64,000 nt of DNA from contig NZ_FNPW01000016.1 of NCBI RefSeq assembly GCF_900107395.1, forward strand, positions 95,549-159,548, in the 5' to 3' direction. The stretch is from Pseudomonas sp. NFIX28. Its GTDB lineage: Bacteria > Pseudomonadota > Gammaproteobacteria > Pseudomonadales > Pseudomonadaceae. Positions 14,825 through 24,247 of this stretch are shown here, piece after piece (the stretch's first letter is position 1; every line of letters starts with the position of its first letter). The position numbers were made by a program, and so were the translations under genes. The notes under the pieces were generated by a model. It was not told the DNA's origin. It ran no database searches and saw nothing but the letters and a program-made list of their open reading frames with translations.

Positions 14825-17359
14825 TTACTCCGCAATGCTAAGGGCGTGCTGCTTGCCCGGGTCTTGAGGGGGAATGCTTGGGTCGGCGTGCGCCGCAGGG
14901 CCATCCGCCACGGAGCGGCGCGCCAGCGCCGGGCCCCGTAGCAGGAAGTACGACAAGGCGGGAATCAGGATCAGCGCCCCCAGCATGTTCCACAGGAACA
15001 TGAAGGTCAGCAGGATGCCCATGTCCGCCTGGAACTTGATCGGCGACCAGACCCAGCACACCACGCCGGCCGCCAGGGTGATGCCCACCAGGCCCACCAC
15101 CCGGCCGGTGAACGACACGGCGTTGCGATAGGCTTGCGCCAGCGGCAGGCCCTGGCGCTGGTAATGCAGCTGCACGCTGAGCAGGTACAAGGCGTAGTCC
15201 ACGCCGATCCCCACGCCCAGGGCGATCACCGGCAGGGTCGCCACCTTCACGCCGATGCCCATGGCCACCATCAAGGCCTCGCAGAGGATCGAGGTGAGCA
15301 CCAGCGGCAACAGCGCGACCAGGGTGGCGCGCCAGCTGCGAAAGGTCAGCAGGCAGAACAGCGTCACCGCCGCATAGACGTACAGCAGCATGGTGCGGTT
15401 GGCCTCGCGCACCACGATATTGGTCGCCGCCTCGATGCCGGCACTGCCGGCGGCCAGCAGGAACTGGCGATCGGCGCTGCTGTTGGCCAGGGCGAAGGTG
15501 TCGGCGATCGCCACCACGGCGTCCAGGGTCTCGGCCTTGTGGTCCTTGAGGAAGGCAATCACCGGCATCACCGAGCAATCGGTATTGAACAGCTCCGGCG
15601 AGTTGACCGAAGCCTGCTGCGCGGCGTAGTTCAGGACGTCCTGGTTGCGCTGGATGCTGTTGAGCTTGGGGTTGCCCTCGTAGGTGCCGGCGGTGATCTG
15701 GCGCACCGAGTTGACCAGCGAGCTGGTGGCCTGCACCCCCGGATGCTGCTGCAGCTCCCAGGCCAGGCGGTCGGCGAGAATCAGCGTGTGGTAGTTCAGG
15801 CAGCCTTCCGGGGGCGTCTTGATCATCACCGCGAACAGATCGCTCGACAGCCGGTAGTGGCTGGTGATGTAGGCGTTGTCGCGGTTGTAGCGAGAGTCGG
15901 CGCGCAGTTCCGGCGCGCCGCTTTCAAGGTCGCCGATCTTCAGGTGCAGGCTGGCCGCGAAGCCGCCGATGCCCATCAGCAGCGCGACCACTACCGCGCC
16001 GGTGGCCCATTTGGCGCTGGTGAAACGGTCGAGCCAGTCCCACAGTTTGCCGAAGCCCTTGTGCGCCTGCGCCCGGTCGTCGATGTGCAGGGCGCGCTGC
16101 GCGGCCTTGGCGCCGACGCCGATATAGGACAGCGCCACGGGCATCAGCAGCAGCGAGGTGAAGATCAGCACCGCGACGCCGATGCTGGCGGTGATGGCCA
16201 GGTCCTGGATCACCGGGATGTCGATCAGCATCAGCACGGCAAACCCCACCGCGTCGGCCAGCAGCGCGGTGACGCCAGCGATGAACAGGCGGCGAAAGGT
16301 GTAGCGTGCGGCGATCAGTTTATGGGTGCCTCGGGCGATGTCCTGCATGATGCCGTTCATCTTCTGCGCCGCATGGGACACGCCGATGGCGAAGATCAGG
16401 AAAGGCACCAGCACCGAGTACGGATCGATGGCGTAACCCAGCCAGGCGACGATGCCCAGTTGCCAGACCACCGCGATCAGCGAGCAGCCGACCACCAGCA
16501 AGGTGCTGCGCACACAGCGGGTATAGAGGTAGATGATGGCCAGCGAGGTGAGCACGGCCAGGCCGAAGAACATCATCACCTGGATCAGGCCGTCGATCAG
16601 GTCGCCCATCAGCTTGGCGAAGCCGATCACGCGGATCTTGTACGGCCCCTTGCCCTCCTCCCCGGCCTTGCGGGCCGCGCTGTCGCCGGCGAATTCGAGC
16701 TTGTCGCGCAGCTGCTCTTCGAGCATTTGCGAGAAGGCGTGGTAGTCGATGGGCTGGCCGCCGGCCACCGCCTTGTCGAGCAGGGGCACGATCAGCATGC
16801 TTGACTTGTAGTCGCTGGCCACCAGGCTGCCGACGATGCCGGCGCGGGAAATGTTCTGCCGCAGCTGTTCGATCTGCCCCGGCTCGCCCGTGTAGGCGTC
16901 GGGCATCACCGGGCCGCCCTGGAAACCTTCCTCGGTGACTTCGCTCCAGCGCACCGCCGGGCTCCACAACGACTTCATCCAGGCGCGGTCGACGCCTTCG
17001 CTGAGGAACAGCTGGTCGTTGACCTGTTTGAGCACGTCCAGGTACGCCGGGTCGAAGATATCGCCCTGGGTGTTCTCCACCACCACCCGCACCGAGTTGC
17101 CCAGGCCCCGCAGCGACTGGCGGTGCTCCAGGTAGTTCTGGATGTAGGGCTGGCTCTGCGGGATCATTTTTTCGAAGCTGGGGCGCAACTCCAGGCGCGT
17201 GGCGGCCATGTAGCCCAGCACCAGGGTGGCCAGCGCCATCAGCAGCATGAACAGCGGGCGATAGTTGAACACCCAGCGCTCGAGCCGGTTGCCGGAGTCG
17301 CGGTCGAAGTCACGCACATCGCGGATCACCGGCATGCTGTCTTGCTTGATATTGCCCAT
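14825..17359 (-). CDS. RND-superfamily exporter (MMPL-like)
   Basis: Inner-membrane transporter of 844 residues. Seen: one N-terminal TM segment (LFMLLMALATLVLGYMAAT), a large periplasmic loop, five TM segments around residues 260-420 (for example FGLAVLTSLAIIYLYTRCV), a second loop, and five more TM segments ending in WNMLGALILIPALSYFLL. GIGVDYALYLL in the second half is a typical RND charged-TM motif. Known: such proteins move lipids or hydrophobic molecules with proton force. It is co-transcribed with DUF1302, DUF1329 and YCF48-like genes, so it probably forms the energised part of an envelope transport system. Confidence 0.92.
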   Translation of the reverse strand: MGNIKQDSMPVIRDVRDFDRDSGNRLERWVFNYRPLFMLLMALATLVLGYMAATRLELRPSFEKMIPQSQPYIQNYLEHRQSLRGLGNSVRVVVENTQGDIFDPAYLDVLKQVNDQLFLSEGVDRAWMKSLWSPAVRWSEVTEEGFQGGPVMPDAYTGEPGQIEQLRQNISRAGIVGSLVASDYKSSMLIVPLLDKAVAGGQPIDYHAFSQMLEEQLRDKLEFAGDSAARKAGEEGKGPYKIRVIGFAKLMGDLIDGLIQVMMFFGLAVLTSLAIIYLYTRCVRSTLLVVGCSLIAVVWQLGIVAWLGYAIDPYSVLVPFLIFAIGVSHAAQKMNGIMQDIARGTHKLIAARYTFRRLFIAGVTALLADAVGFAVLMLIDIPVIQDLAITASIGVAVLIFTSLLLMPVALSYIGVGAKAAQRALHIDDRAQAHKGFGKLWDWLDRFTSAKWATGAVVVALLMGIGGFAASLHLKIGDLESGAPELRADSRYNRDNAYITSHYRLSSDLFAVMIKTPPEGCLNYHTLILADRLAWELQQHPGVQATSSLVNSVRQITAGTYEGNPKLNSIQRNQDVLNYAAQQASVNSPELFNTDCSVMPVIAFLKDHKAETLDAVVAIADTFALANSSADRQFLLAAGSAGIEAATNIVVREANRTMLLYVYAAVTLFCLLTFRSWRATLVALLPLVLTSILCEALMVAMGIGVKVATLPVIALGVGIGVDYALYLLSVQLHYQRQGLPLAQAYRNAVSFTGRVVGLVGITLAAGVVCWVWSPIKFQADMGILLTFMFLWNMLGALILIPALSYFLLRGPALARRSVADGPAAHADPSIPPQDPGKQHALSIAE

Positions 17360-17374
17360 GTCTGGGTTCTCGCT

Positions 17375-18454
17375 CTAAGGGGTGGGAGTCTTGTCGGGCA
17401 AGGCCTGTACGCCACGGCTGCCCACCACTATCAACCTGCCATCGGCGGCCTGGACGGCGCCGGACACCGGGGCCGGTTGCGCTGCCCGGCGCAGGCCCGC
17501 GCCCGCTCCCTGCCCGAGCAGCATCTGCCCACCCTGGGTGAACAATCGGTAAGCCCCGCCGGCATCGACAACGCCGGCGCTGATGCTCGCGTGCAGGCCC
17601 GTCTGCAGCGGGGTCCAGCTGCGGCCCTGGTCGGTGCTGCGCAGCACGTTGCCGCGCAGGCCGTAGGCAAGCACTTCGCCGGGCTTGCCGAGGACGCCGA
17701 AAAAACTCCCCTGGTAAGGCGTCGGCAGCGCGACGAAGCGCTGCTCGGCCTCGCTCCATTTGCGCAACAGCCCCTGCTCGCCGGCGATGTACAGCCCATC
17801 GCCGGTGGAGGCGATGGCATTGAGGTGAAAGCCCTGGGGGTTGTCGGTGCGGTCCTGGAACGGTGTCCAGCTCTGGCCACCGTCCTCGGTGCGCAGGATC
17901 AGGTTGAACACACCGACCACATAGCCGAGGCGCTCGTTGGCGAACCAGACATCGAGCAAGGGCTTATCCGCGCCCTGCGCTTCCAGCCGCTGGCCTTCGG
18001 CGACCAGCAGCGGCCATTGCTCGTTGCCCGGCTCGGCACTGGCCAGCGCGCCGTAATGGGCGACCAGCAAGGCGCCGATCTGGCGCCCGTCCAGTTGCTT
18101 GTGCCAGCTGGCGCCGGCGTCTTGGCTGTGCAGCACCACGCCGTCGTTGCCCACCGCCCAACCCTGCCGCGCGGACGGAAAACTCAGCGCGTTGAGGTCG
18201 GCACTCACCGGCACGCTGGCCTGGTTCCAGTGCTGGCCGCTGTCGTCGGAATAAACAATGTGGCCGCGCTGGCCGACCGCGACCAGCCGCTCGCCGGCCC
18301 GCGCCACGCCCGACAACGGGCTGCTGGCAGCCAGGGCGCTGGCCCTGGCCGGCAGGTCCAGCACATCGACGTATCCACCCGCCTGGGCGATGCCCTGCGC
18401 CATGGCCAGCACGGCGGCCAGCGCCAGTTGCAGGCATTTATTGTACGAACCCAT
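17375..18454 (-). CDS. YCF48/BNR-repeat periplasmic protein
   Basis: Protein of 359 residues with a signal peptide (YNKCLQLALAAVLAMAQGIA before QAGG). Seen: repeated beta-propeller elements of the sialidase/BNR kind: YSDDSGQHWNQ, HSQDAGASWHKQ, RTEDGGQSWTPF and RSTDQGRSWTPL, with intervening LNAISFP-like and GWAVGNDG units. This matches the photosystem II assembly factor YCF48-like family of seven-bladed propellers, which in non-phototrophs are found beside RND exporters. The start at 18454 gives the signal peptide directly. Likely a periplasmic scaffold of the neighbouring transport system; the exact function is unknown. Confidence 0.87.
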   Translation of the reverse strand: MGSYNKCLQLALAAVLAMAQGIAQAGGYVDVLDLPARASALAASSPLSGVARAGERLVAVGQRGHIVYSDDSGQHWNQASVPVSADLNALSFPSARQGWAVGNDGVVLHSQDAGASWHKQLDGRQIGALLVAHYGALASAEPGNEQWPLLVAEGQRLEAQGADKPLLDVWFANERLGYVVGVFNLILRTEDGGQSWTPFQDRTDNPQGFHLNAIASTGDGLYIAGEQGLLRKWSEAEQRFVALPTPYQGSFFGVLGKPGEVLAYGLRGNVLRSTDQGRSWTPLQTGLHASISAGVVDAGGAYRLFTQGGQMLLGQGAGAGLRRAAQPAPVSGAVQAADGRLIVVGSRGVQALPDKTPTP

Positions 18455-18592
18455 ACCGCGTCCTCTTCGGAAAACTGCGTCGGCATGCACCGCGTGCCGC
18501 CCGACGTTCAAGCCTGGCGTCCATGCGCCCCCGGCCCGCCGCTTGAAGCAAGGCGGGCCGGGGCGCCTGGGAATGCCCGGGGCGCCGCTGGC

Positions 18593-19951
18593 TCAGCGAA
18601 TACCGCTGCCGGCCAGGGACTCCGGCGACCACTGCGCCTTGGAGAGCGGGTCGATGTACTTGATGCCGCCGTAAGGCCCCACCACACCGTTGATGTTGTA
18701 GGAGCCGGCGACCAGGTCGTAGATCATGAAAGGCGTGGAGTCGGGGATCTGCTTGTCGTAGCTCTGGCTGAGGAACGCGAAGGAGCCGCGGTACAGCTGG
18801 CCACGGGCGTCGTACTGGTCGGAGGCCAAAGCGGTCCAGCTGTCTTCGTCCAGGTAGAACCGGCGCTTTTGGTAGATATGCCGGGCGCCGGCCTTGAGGG
18901 TGCCCTCCACCACCCACACCCGGTGCTTCTCCCAGCGCACGTAGTCCGGGGCCAGGTGGTTGGCGGTGGTCAGCGACTTGGCGTCCTGGGCGTAGGTCAA
19001 CTTGTAGGTGTTGTAGGGCACGATCATTTCCTGCTTGCCCACCAGCTTCCAGTCGTAGCGGTCCAGCGCACCGTTGAAGACGAAAACGTCGTCATAAGTG
19101 CCCGCGCCCGCGGTGCCCGGGTTGGGCGTGTCGTAGGCCAGGTTCGGCGCCAGCTTGACCCGCCGCTGGCCAGGCAGGTATTGCCAGGCGCGACGGGGCT
19201 GCTGCAACGGGTTGGCGGCGTCCTTGAGCATCACCGCCTCGCCGGCCCGGCGCGCCGGGCCGGTGTAGGACAGCTTCATCTGGTAATACACGTCGGCGCT
19301 GCTGATCGGCTGCGCCAGGTTCTCGTAGATCGGATAGGAAATGAACGCCTGCCCGGTGGTCGCCAGGCTTGGAACGCCGGCGGAGTCGACGTTCCACGAG
19401 TCGTACTTGGAGTTGATGTTGACCCCCTGGTAGCGCAGCAGGAAGTTCCACATGGCCTCGTTGCCCGATTGCGGGATCGGGAACGGCACGCCCGGCAGCA
19501 CGTTGTCGATGGCCAGCCCGCCCTCGAGGGATCTGGCGCCGCTGGCATTCTTCACGCCATTGTCCAGCACGGCCTTGGGCAGCGTGACGGTGCGGTGGGT
19601 CGGGTAGACATTGACGTGGAAACTGGGGAAGCGCCGGGCCAGTTCGACCGTGGTTGCCGTGAGCAGGCTTCGGTATTGATCGAGGTTCTTGCCGTCGATC
19701 ACCAGCAGCGGCTTTTCGTTGGCGAAGGGGTCCGGGCGCATGCTGTCGCCGGCCTTGAAGCTGGCCGGCGGCGTAGTCAGGCCACCGGCGTAGGCGGGAA
19801 TGGAACCGTCGGCGTTCCCGGCCTGTTCGGCCCCGACCAGGGTCAGGCTGCTGCCCAGCCGGGCGGCTTCCTGTGTCGAGACGGCGGCCTGGGCCTGGGC
19901 GGCCATGATCATGGCCAGGGAAGTGGCCAGCACGCTTTGCACGAATTTCAT
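18593..19951 (-). CDS. DUF1329 envelope protein
   Basis: Protein of 452 residues with a clear signal peptide (MKFVQSVLATSLAMIMAAQAQAA). The DUF1329 body begins AARLGSSLTLVGAEQAGNAD followed by IPAYAGGLT, and later has YDVARGQLYRGSFAF-type strands (here ARGQLYRGSFAFLSQSYD) and a C-terminal YIDPLSKAQWSPESL. Known: DUF1329 proteins have a LolA/LolB-like fold and sit next to DUF1302 genes. Inferred role: periplasmic carrier for a hydrophobic compound or lipid between the inner-membrane RND protein and the outer-membrane DUF1302 protein. Second gene of the operon. Confidence 0.9.
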   Translation of the reverse strand: MKFVQSVLATSLAMIMAAQAQAAVSTQEAARLGSSLTLVGAEQAGNADGSIPAYAGGLTTPPASFKAGDSMRPDPFANEKPLLVIDGKNLDQYRSLLTATTVELARRFPSFHVNVYPTHRTVTLPKAVLDNGVKNASGARSLEGGLAIDNVLPGVPFPIPQSGNEAMWNFLLRYQGVNINSKYDSWNVDSAGVPSLATTGQAFISYPIYENLAQPISSADVYYQMKLSYTGPARRAGEAVMLKDAANPLQQPRRAWQYLPGQRRVKLAPNLAYDTPNPGTAGAGTYDDVFVFNGALDRYDWKLVGKQEMIVPYNTYKLTYAQDAKSLTTANHLAPDYVRWEKHRVWVVEGTLKAGARHIYQKRRFYLDEDSWTALASDQYDARGQLYRGSFAFLSQSYDKQIPDSTPFMIYDLVAGSYNINGVVGPYGGIKYIDPLSKAQWSPESLAGSGIR

Positions 19952-19990
19952 CTTGTTATTCTCCTGCTTGCCTGGGGAAGCATTCGTGGG

Positions 19991-22006
19991 TCAAAAGGTG
20001 GTTTTCATCGTCAGGTAAACGGCGCCCCGGTCTTCGGTAGTGGCGCCGCCACCGGAAAAGGCCGAGTAGCCGCCGCCGTAACAGGCGTAGTTTTCGTTAC
20101 CGCTGAAAGCGTTCGGGGTGGAGCCGTCGCCGCTGCCGGCATTCGCCGCACCGCTACTCATACCGCTGGAGTCGCACTTGTCGGCCTTGCCGAACGAGTC
20201 CACGTACTTCAGGTCGACAAAATATTTGTTGTACATCACGGCCCCGACGCCGAGCGCGTAGTTGCCGGTGTCCCGGGCACCGCCGCCGGACACCGGCGAC
20301 ACGCCGGCCAGGCCCATGTTCAGGGACATCGGCAGGTTCAGGTCGACGCCGGGGAACACCTGGTACCAGGTCGGTGTGAAGTTGATCGCGACGCCCCAGT
20401 TGTCGCGGGTCGGCGCATCGATTCCGCGATAGCTGTCCTTGCCCTTGTAGAGCGCCTCGTTCTTGCTATCGAGCTTGAGCAGGTTGCTGTAGTACAGCTC
20501 GGCGAGCAGGGTTGCCGAGTCGAACAGCGGCGTCCTGGGCAGGGTCATCAGGCCGTTGAGCGTCCAGTGCAACGTGTCGCCGGTGGCGCTCATGCTGTCG
20601 CCCCGGCTCGGCGCGTCGTAGACCACGCCGGTGGCGGCCGACCGGGCCGGCAGCAGCCCGAGGCCGGCGCCAAGGCCTTGCGGGCCCGTGGCGCTGACAA
20701 TGGCCGGGATACTGGCCAGCGGCATGTTGTGGCGAATGTTCAGGTCCGAGCCCACGCTGACCCCGGCCACGTCCTTGGACAGGCTCAGGCCGAAGACTTG
20801 AATGTTGTCGGCATAGGCCAGTTGATAGGTGCTGGTGCTCAGCGAATTGAGGGTGTTGACCACCGCCGGGACCATGCCGGCAGGCCGGGTCCCGTTGGCG
20901 TTGGCCGAGGTCAGCCCGGTGGCGTCCAGCCAGGCTTGCGGCAGGATGTCCGAGGTGTTGCGGTAATACACGCCGAGCGTGCCATCCAGCCAGGCGGGCG
21001 ACCACTTGGCCATCACCCCCCAGTCGCCGCTGCTATGCGGCGTCAGGTCATGGCCGCGACGGACGTTGGTCAACCCGTTGCACGGGGCCAGGCCACAGCC
21101 CAGCGGGCTACCCGGCACCACGGCGTTGGTGTTGCCCAGCAGGAACGACTGCGCCCCGAAACCGACCAGGTCGGAACCGCCGTAATAAGTCCCGGCTTCG
21201 GGCAGGCGGGCCGCATCCCAATCGAGGAAGTACTGCGCGCCCACGGTCAATTCGGGGTTGACGGTGAACGACATCGACAACTGATTGCGCGGCACGAACA
21301 GTTCCTTGGCCTCGGTGCCGGGCGATGCCGCCAACTTGGCCAGGTCCAGGCCGGACTGGCCGTAGCTGACCGAATGCACCGGGTTGAGCAGGGTCTCGCC
21401 CCAGAACACGTTGTGCTGGCCGGCCTTCAGGCTGAGCAACGACTCCTCGCCCACTTCGGTGCTGTAGAACACGAAGGCATCGAGAATCTCGCCCGAAGGC
21501 CCGGTGTAATAGCGCTGGGCGTAGTTGCTCAGGTGCGGGCTGCCTTGGCCGACATTGTCGCCGGTGACCCCGGCCAGGCGCGGGTCGTTGGCCACCAGGC
21601 CCGACCGCGCGTCATTGCCGTTGACGAACGGGTTGCTGTTGGAACCGGTGTTTTCGTAGGCCTTGTCGTACCAGCTGGCGGCGCTGACGCGAAAGCCCAT
21701 GGCGTTCTTGTAGACCACGTCCAGCTCGGTCAACAGGTCGATACGGTTGGTGATGTTGGTCCCGGCCTTGCGGAAGTTGTAGTCGCCATCGTTGTTGTTG
21801 GGCGTCGCCAGCATGCGTTGGTCGGCACTTTCGGTGCGCACGCCGTAGTTGTACTTGATGGTGTTGTCCAGGCGCGCGGTCCAGTCCGGGTTGCCGGTAT
21901 CAAGCTCCACCGCATGGGCATTGGGCATCGCGGCGACCAGGATCGCCGAGGCCAGCAAGGTGTGGTGACGCGAAGGGGCGTACCCCTGACGCTGGGTGTT
22001 GTGCAT
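19991..22006 (-). CDS. DUF1302 outer-membrane protein
   Basis: Protein of 671 residues, first gene of the five-gene operon. Seen: N-terminal signal (HHTLLASAILVAAMPNAHAV) and a long beta-barrel-like body rich in aromatic-ended strands, such as WTARLDNTIKYNYGVR near the start. The C-terminal end is VYLTMKTTF, with a terminal Phe as expected for outer-membrane insertion. DUF1302 landmarks include GQHNVFWGETLLNPVHSVSY and QLSMSFTVNPELTVGAQYF. Known: DUF1302 proteins accompany DUF1329 in clusters for uptake or export of sterols, terpenes and other hydrophobic compounds. Inferred: outer-membrane channel of this system. Confidence 0.9.
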   Translation of the reverse strand: MHNTQRQGYAPSRHHTLLASAILVAAMPNAHAVELDTGNPDWTARLDNTIKYNYGVRTESADQRMLATPNNNDGDYNFRKAGTNITNRIDLLTELDVVYKNAMGFRVSAASWYDKAYENTGSNSNPFVNGNDARSGLVANDPRLAGVTGDNVGQGSPHLSNYAQRYYTGPSGEILDAFVFYSTEVGEESLLSLKAGQHNVFWGETLLNPVHSVSYGQSGLDLAKLAASPGTEAKELFVPRNQLSMSFTVNPELTVGAQYFLDWDAARLPEAGTYYGGSDLVGFGAQSFLLGNTNAVVPGSPLGCGLAPCNGLTNVRRGHDLTPHSSGDWGVMAKWSPAWLDGTLGVYYRNTSDILPQAWLDATGLTSANANGTRPAGMVPAVVNTLNSLSTSTYQLAYADNIQVFGLSLSKDVAGVSVGSDLNIRHNMPLASIPAIVSATGPQGLGAGLGLLPARSAATGVVYDAPSRGDSMSATGDTLHWTLNGLMTLPRTPLFDSATLLAELYYSNLLKLDSKNEALYKGKDSYRGIDAPTRDNWGVAINFTPTWYQVFPGVDLNLPMSLNMGLAGVSPVSGGGARDTGNYALGVGAVMYNKYFVDLKYVDSFGKADKCDSSGMSSGAANAGSGDGSTPNAFSGNENYACYGGGYSAFSGGGATTEDRGAVYLTMKTTF

Positions 22007-22136
22007 TGCGTGTTCTCCGCTTTTTTGTAGTTGTTTTTAAGCGCAGCCGCCCTCGCGCTCCCCTGTGTGCAGGGGGTGGCGTTTTTCAGGAGTGAGGGCA
22101 AATTGCCGGATGGCGGGCAGCCAGCCGGCGCCTGAT

Positions 22137-22703
22137 TCAGCGATCCAGTTCCTGGATAAGTGCTTCGGCGTGTGGCCACGGGCCAAAGCCCGCCGCCGGG
22201 TTGAGATGGCCCACGGCGCCGAGATTGCGCAGTTCGCTCCCCCAGCCGTGCGCCATGCGCGTGACGGCCGGGAGGCTGGCGAGGTGGTCGTTGGTGCTGG
22301 CGATCACCAGGCTGGGAAAAGGCAGCGGGCCTTGAGGTAGCGGGTTCCAGCCCTGGGCGCGCAGGGTCTGGGCCGAGGGGTAGCCTGGCGGCCAGTCGGC
22401 GTCGAGGTCCGGCGGCGCCGCCAGCAGCGCGCCCTTGATCGGACGGCTGTACTGCGCGGCCCAGTGCGCGACCATCAACACCCCGGCGCTGTGCGCGACC
22501 AGGATGACCGGCCCGTCGATCTGCTCCAGCTCGTGCTGGATAGCTTCTACCCGTGCGTTGCAGTCCAGCTTGTCGGTTTCCCGTGGCGGGACACTGCGTA
22601 CCTTGCTCAACCTGGCTTCGAGCAAGGTTTGCCAATGCTCGGCCACATGCTCGCGCAGGCCCGGGACGATCAGAACGGTTGCGGCAGTCTGCAGTTTATC
22701 CAC
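22137..22703 (-). CDS. RBBP9/YdeN-type serine hydrolase
   Basis: Alpha/beta hydrolase of 188 residues, the usual length of the small RBBP9/YdeN family. Seen: opening VLIVPGLREHVAEHWQTLLE, nucleophile Ser in LVAHSAGVLMVAHWA, the acid in VIASTNDHLASL, and the catalytic His in AVGHLNPAAGFGPWP. Cytosolic, no signal peptide. Single gene, transcribed toward the DUF1302 operon, with about 130 bp to the next start. The substrate is unknown; members are probably esterases. Confidence 0.9.
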   Translation of the reverse strand: MDKLQTAATVLIVPGLREHVAEHWQTLLEARLSKVRSVPPRETDKLDCNARVEAIQHELEQIDGPVILVAHSAGVLMVAHWAAQYSRPIKGALLAAPPDLDADWPPGYPSAQTLRAQGWNPLPQGPLPFPSLVIASTNDHLASLPAVTRMAHGWGSELRNLGAVGHLNPAAGFGPWPHAEALIQELDR

Positions 22704-23059
22704 GTCAACACCTTCGCCTTCTCGATGACTCGACTGGCTGTATCGCCAGAAGCTTTTTGTAGTGTCGACATTAAAGAGCGCCCATCCGGGGCGCTTTTCA
22801 TTCGACGTCAGGCGCTTTTCTTTTGATGACAGATTTTGCCCTTTGGGCGCCGCGCGACCACCGGTCGAAAAACCCAGCGAGTTGTCCCAAGGTCACTGTA
22901 ATCAATGGGTGAGGGGCAACCGAGCCTGAGCGACGGCGAAGATTTCGGGCCGCTCCAAGGGCGCGCCATCGGCCACCGCCCAACTGTTCAATCCATGATG
23001 TGCTGGCTATAGTCGCCACGCTCCAGCCCATTCCAATCGGCCCAGAAAAGACTCTTCGC
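22704..23059. other. Intergenic region with an orphan hairpin
   Basis: 356 bp between the divergent small hydrolase and AraC genes. It must hold both promoters. It also contains a terminator-like hairpin at 22776-22798 that ends no annotated gene. No convincing coding frame is seen; the frames present lack recognisable protein features. Confidence 0.5.
22776..22798 (+). terminator. Orphan terminator hairpin
   Basis: AGCGCCC, loop ATCC, GGGGCGCT followed by TTTC. On the plus strand it has a short T-run, but no plus-strand gene lies upstream of it. It could end a short non-coding transcript starting near 22700. Confidence 0.5.
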
Positions 23060-24097
23060 ATGCCCAAGCTTGTTCGTGCCGCTGTCTTGACCAACTACCT
23101 GGAAGTCACCCAATACCTGGGCTTCAACCCGCGCGATCTATTGGCCGCCCACGGCCTGAGCAAGGCCCAGTTGCAAGCTCCGGAACAACGCATTCCCATC
23201 GATGCCGCCGTGCGCCTGCTGGAGACATCGGCCGCCGCCAGCGGTTGCCAGAGCTTCGGCCTGAGCATGGCCGAGTCGCGCCAGCTTTCCGATTTCGGCG
23301 TGGTCAGCTTGCTGCTCAGCCACCAGCGCACGCTGCGCGATGCCTTGCAGGTCGTGGTGCATTACCGCCACTTGATGAACGATTCGCTGGCCATCTTCAT
23401 CGAAGAGGCCGGCAAGATGGTGATCATTCGCGAAGAGGTGGTCACCGATACGCCGATGCCCTGCCGCCAAGCCACCGAGCTGGCCATCGGGGTAATGTTC
23501 CGCCTGTGCGCCGCCCTGCTCGGGACCCACTGGCACCCCTACAGCGTCAACTTCACGCACCAGGCGCCGGACAACCTGCAGCTGCATCGCCGCCTGTTCG
23601 ACTGCAACCTGGAGTTCGGCAGCGAATTCAATGGCATCGTCTGCTCCGACGCCAGCCTCGACATGACCAACCCCCATGCCGACCCGGCCATGGCGCGCTA
23701 TGCCCAGAGCTATCTCGACTCGCTGCTCAGCCATGAAGGCCCGTCGATGCTGTTCGAGGTGCGCAAGGCCATCTACCTGCTGCTGCCGATGGGACGCGCC
23801 ACCATCGAGCAGATCGCCCAGACCCAGGGCATGAACGTTCGCACCCTGCAGCGCCGCCTGAAAGACGACGGCTGCGCCTTCAACGACTTGATCAACGACG
23901 TGCGCCGCGACCTGGTACTGCGCTACCTGGAAAACCCGAACTACTCGCTGGGGCGCATTGCCGACATGCTCGGCTACTCCATGGCGAGCTCTTTCACGCG
24001 CTGGTTCATCACCCAGTTCGGCATGCCGCCCGCCACCTGGCGCAGCACCCAGAAGCAGCTCCCGGGCAAACCCCTCAAGGACCCGGACGCCCCCTGA
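23060..24097 (+). CDS. AraC-family transcriptional regulator
   Basis: Regulator of 345 residues with the arabinose-binding-type N-terminal domain of the Pseudomonas OruR/ArgR-like class (opening RAAVLTNYLEVTQYLGFNPR, then SFGLSMAESRQLSDFGVVSL). The C-terminal double HTH contains IEQIAQTQGMNVRTLQRRLK and LGRIADMLGYSMASSFTRWF. The ATG at 23060 is chosen; the open frame extends upstream to 23000. No obvious neighbour target: it is convergent with the YeiH-type operon and divergent from the small hydrolase. It could control the hydrolase or the DUF1302 operon. Confidence 0.9.
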   Translation: MPKLVRAAVLTNYLEVTQYLGFNPRDLLAAHGLSKAQLQAPEQRIPIDAAVRLLETSAAASGCQSFGLSMAESRQLSDFGVVSLLLSHQRTLRDALQVVVHYRHLMNDSLAIFIEEAGKMVIIREEVVTDTPMPCRQATELAIGVMFRLCAALLGTHWHPYSVNFTHQAPDNLQLHRRLFDCNLEFGSEFNGIVCSDASLDMTNPHADPAMARYAQSYLDSLLSHEGPSMLFEVRKAIYLLLPMGRATIEQIAQTQGMNVRTLQRRLKDDGCAFNDLINDVRRDLVLRYLENPNYSLGRIADMLGYSMASSFTRWFITQFGMPPATWRSTQKQLPGKPLKDPDAP

Positions 24098-24126
24098 ACC
24101 GGCGTCGCTTGCCGCGCCGCGCAGGC

Positions 24127-24158
24127 AAAAAAAACGGCGACCGCTGGTACAGTCGCCG
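24127..24158 (-). terminator. Terminator of the seven-gene minus-strand operon
   Basis: CGGCGAC (24135-24141) pairs with GTCGCCG (24152-24158). Read on the minus strand the stem is followed by a run of eight T. It lies about 90 bp past the YeiH-type stop codon, so it is the natural operon end. Confidence 0.8.
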
Positions 24159-24247
24159 CAAAAAGAACCGGAGTGACTGACACCGGTTCGAAAGCCGCAC
24201 TGCGAGAGGATTCACTCAGTGCGACCTGCCATGCACTTACACCCGCC

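Noticed and set aside
17123..22030. 1635-codon open frame on the plus strand
   Set aside because: It lies antisense to four well-supported minus-strand genes (RND, YCF48, DUF1329, DUF1302) and has no coherent domain. Such long antisense frames are common in high-GC DNA.
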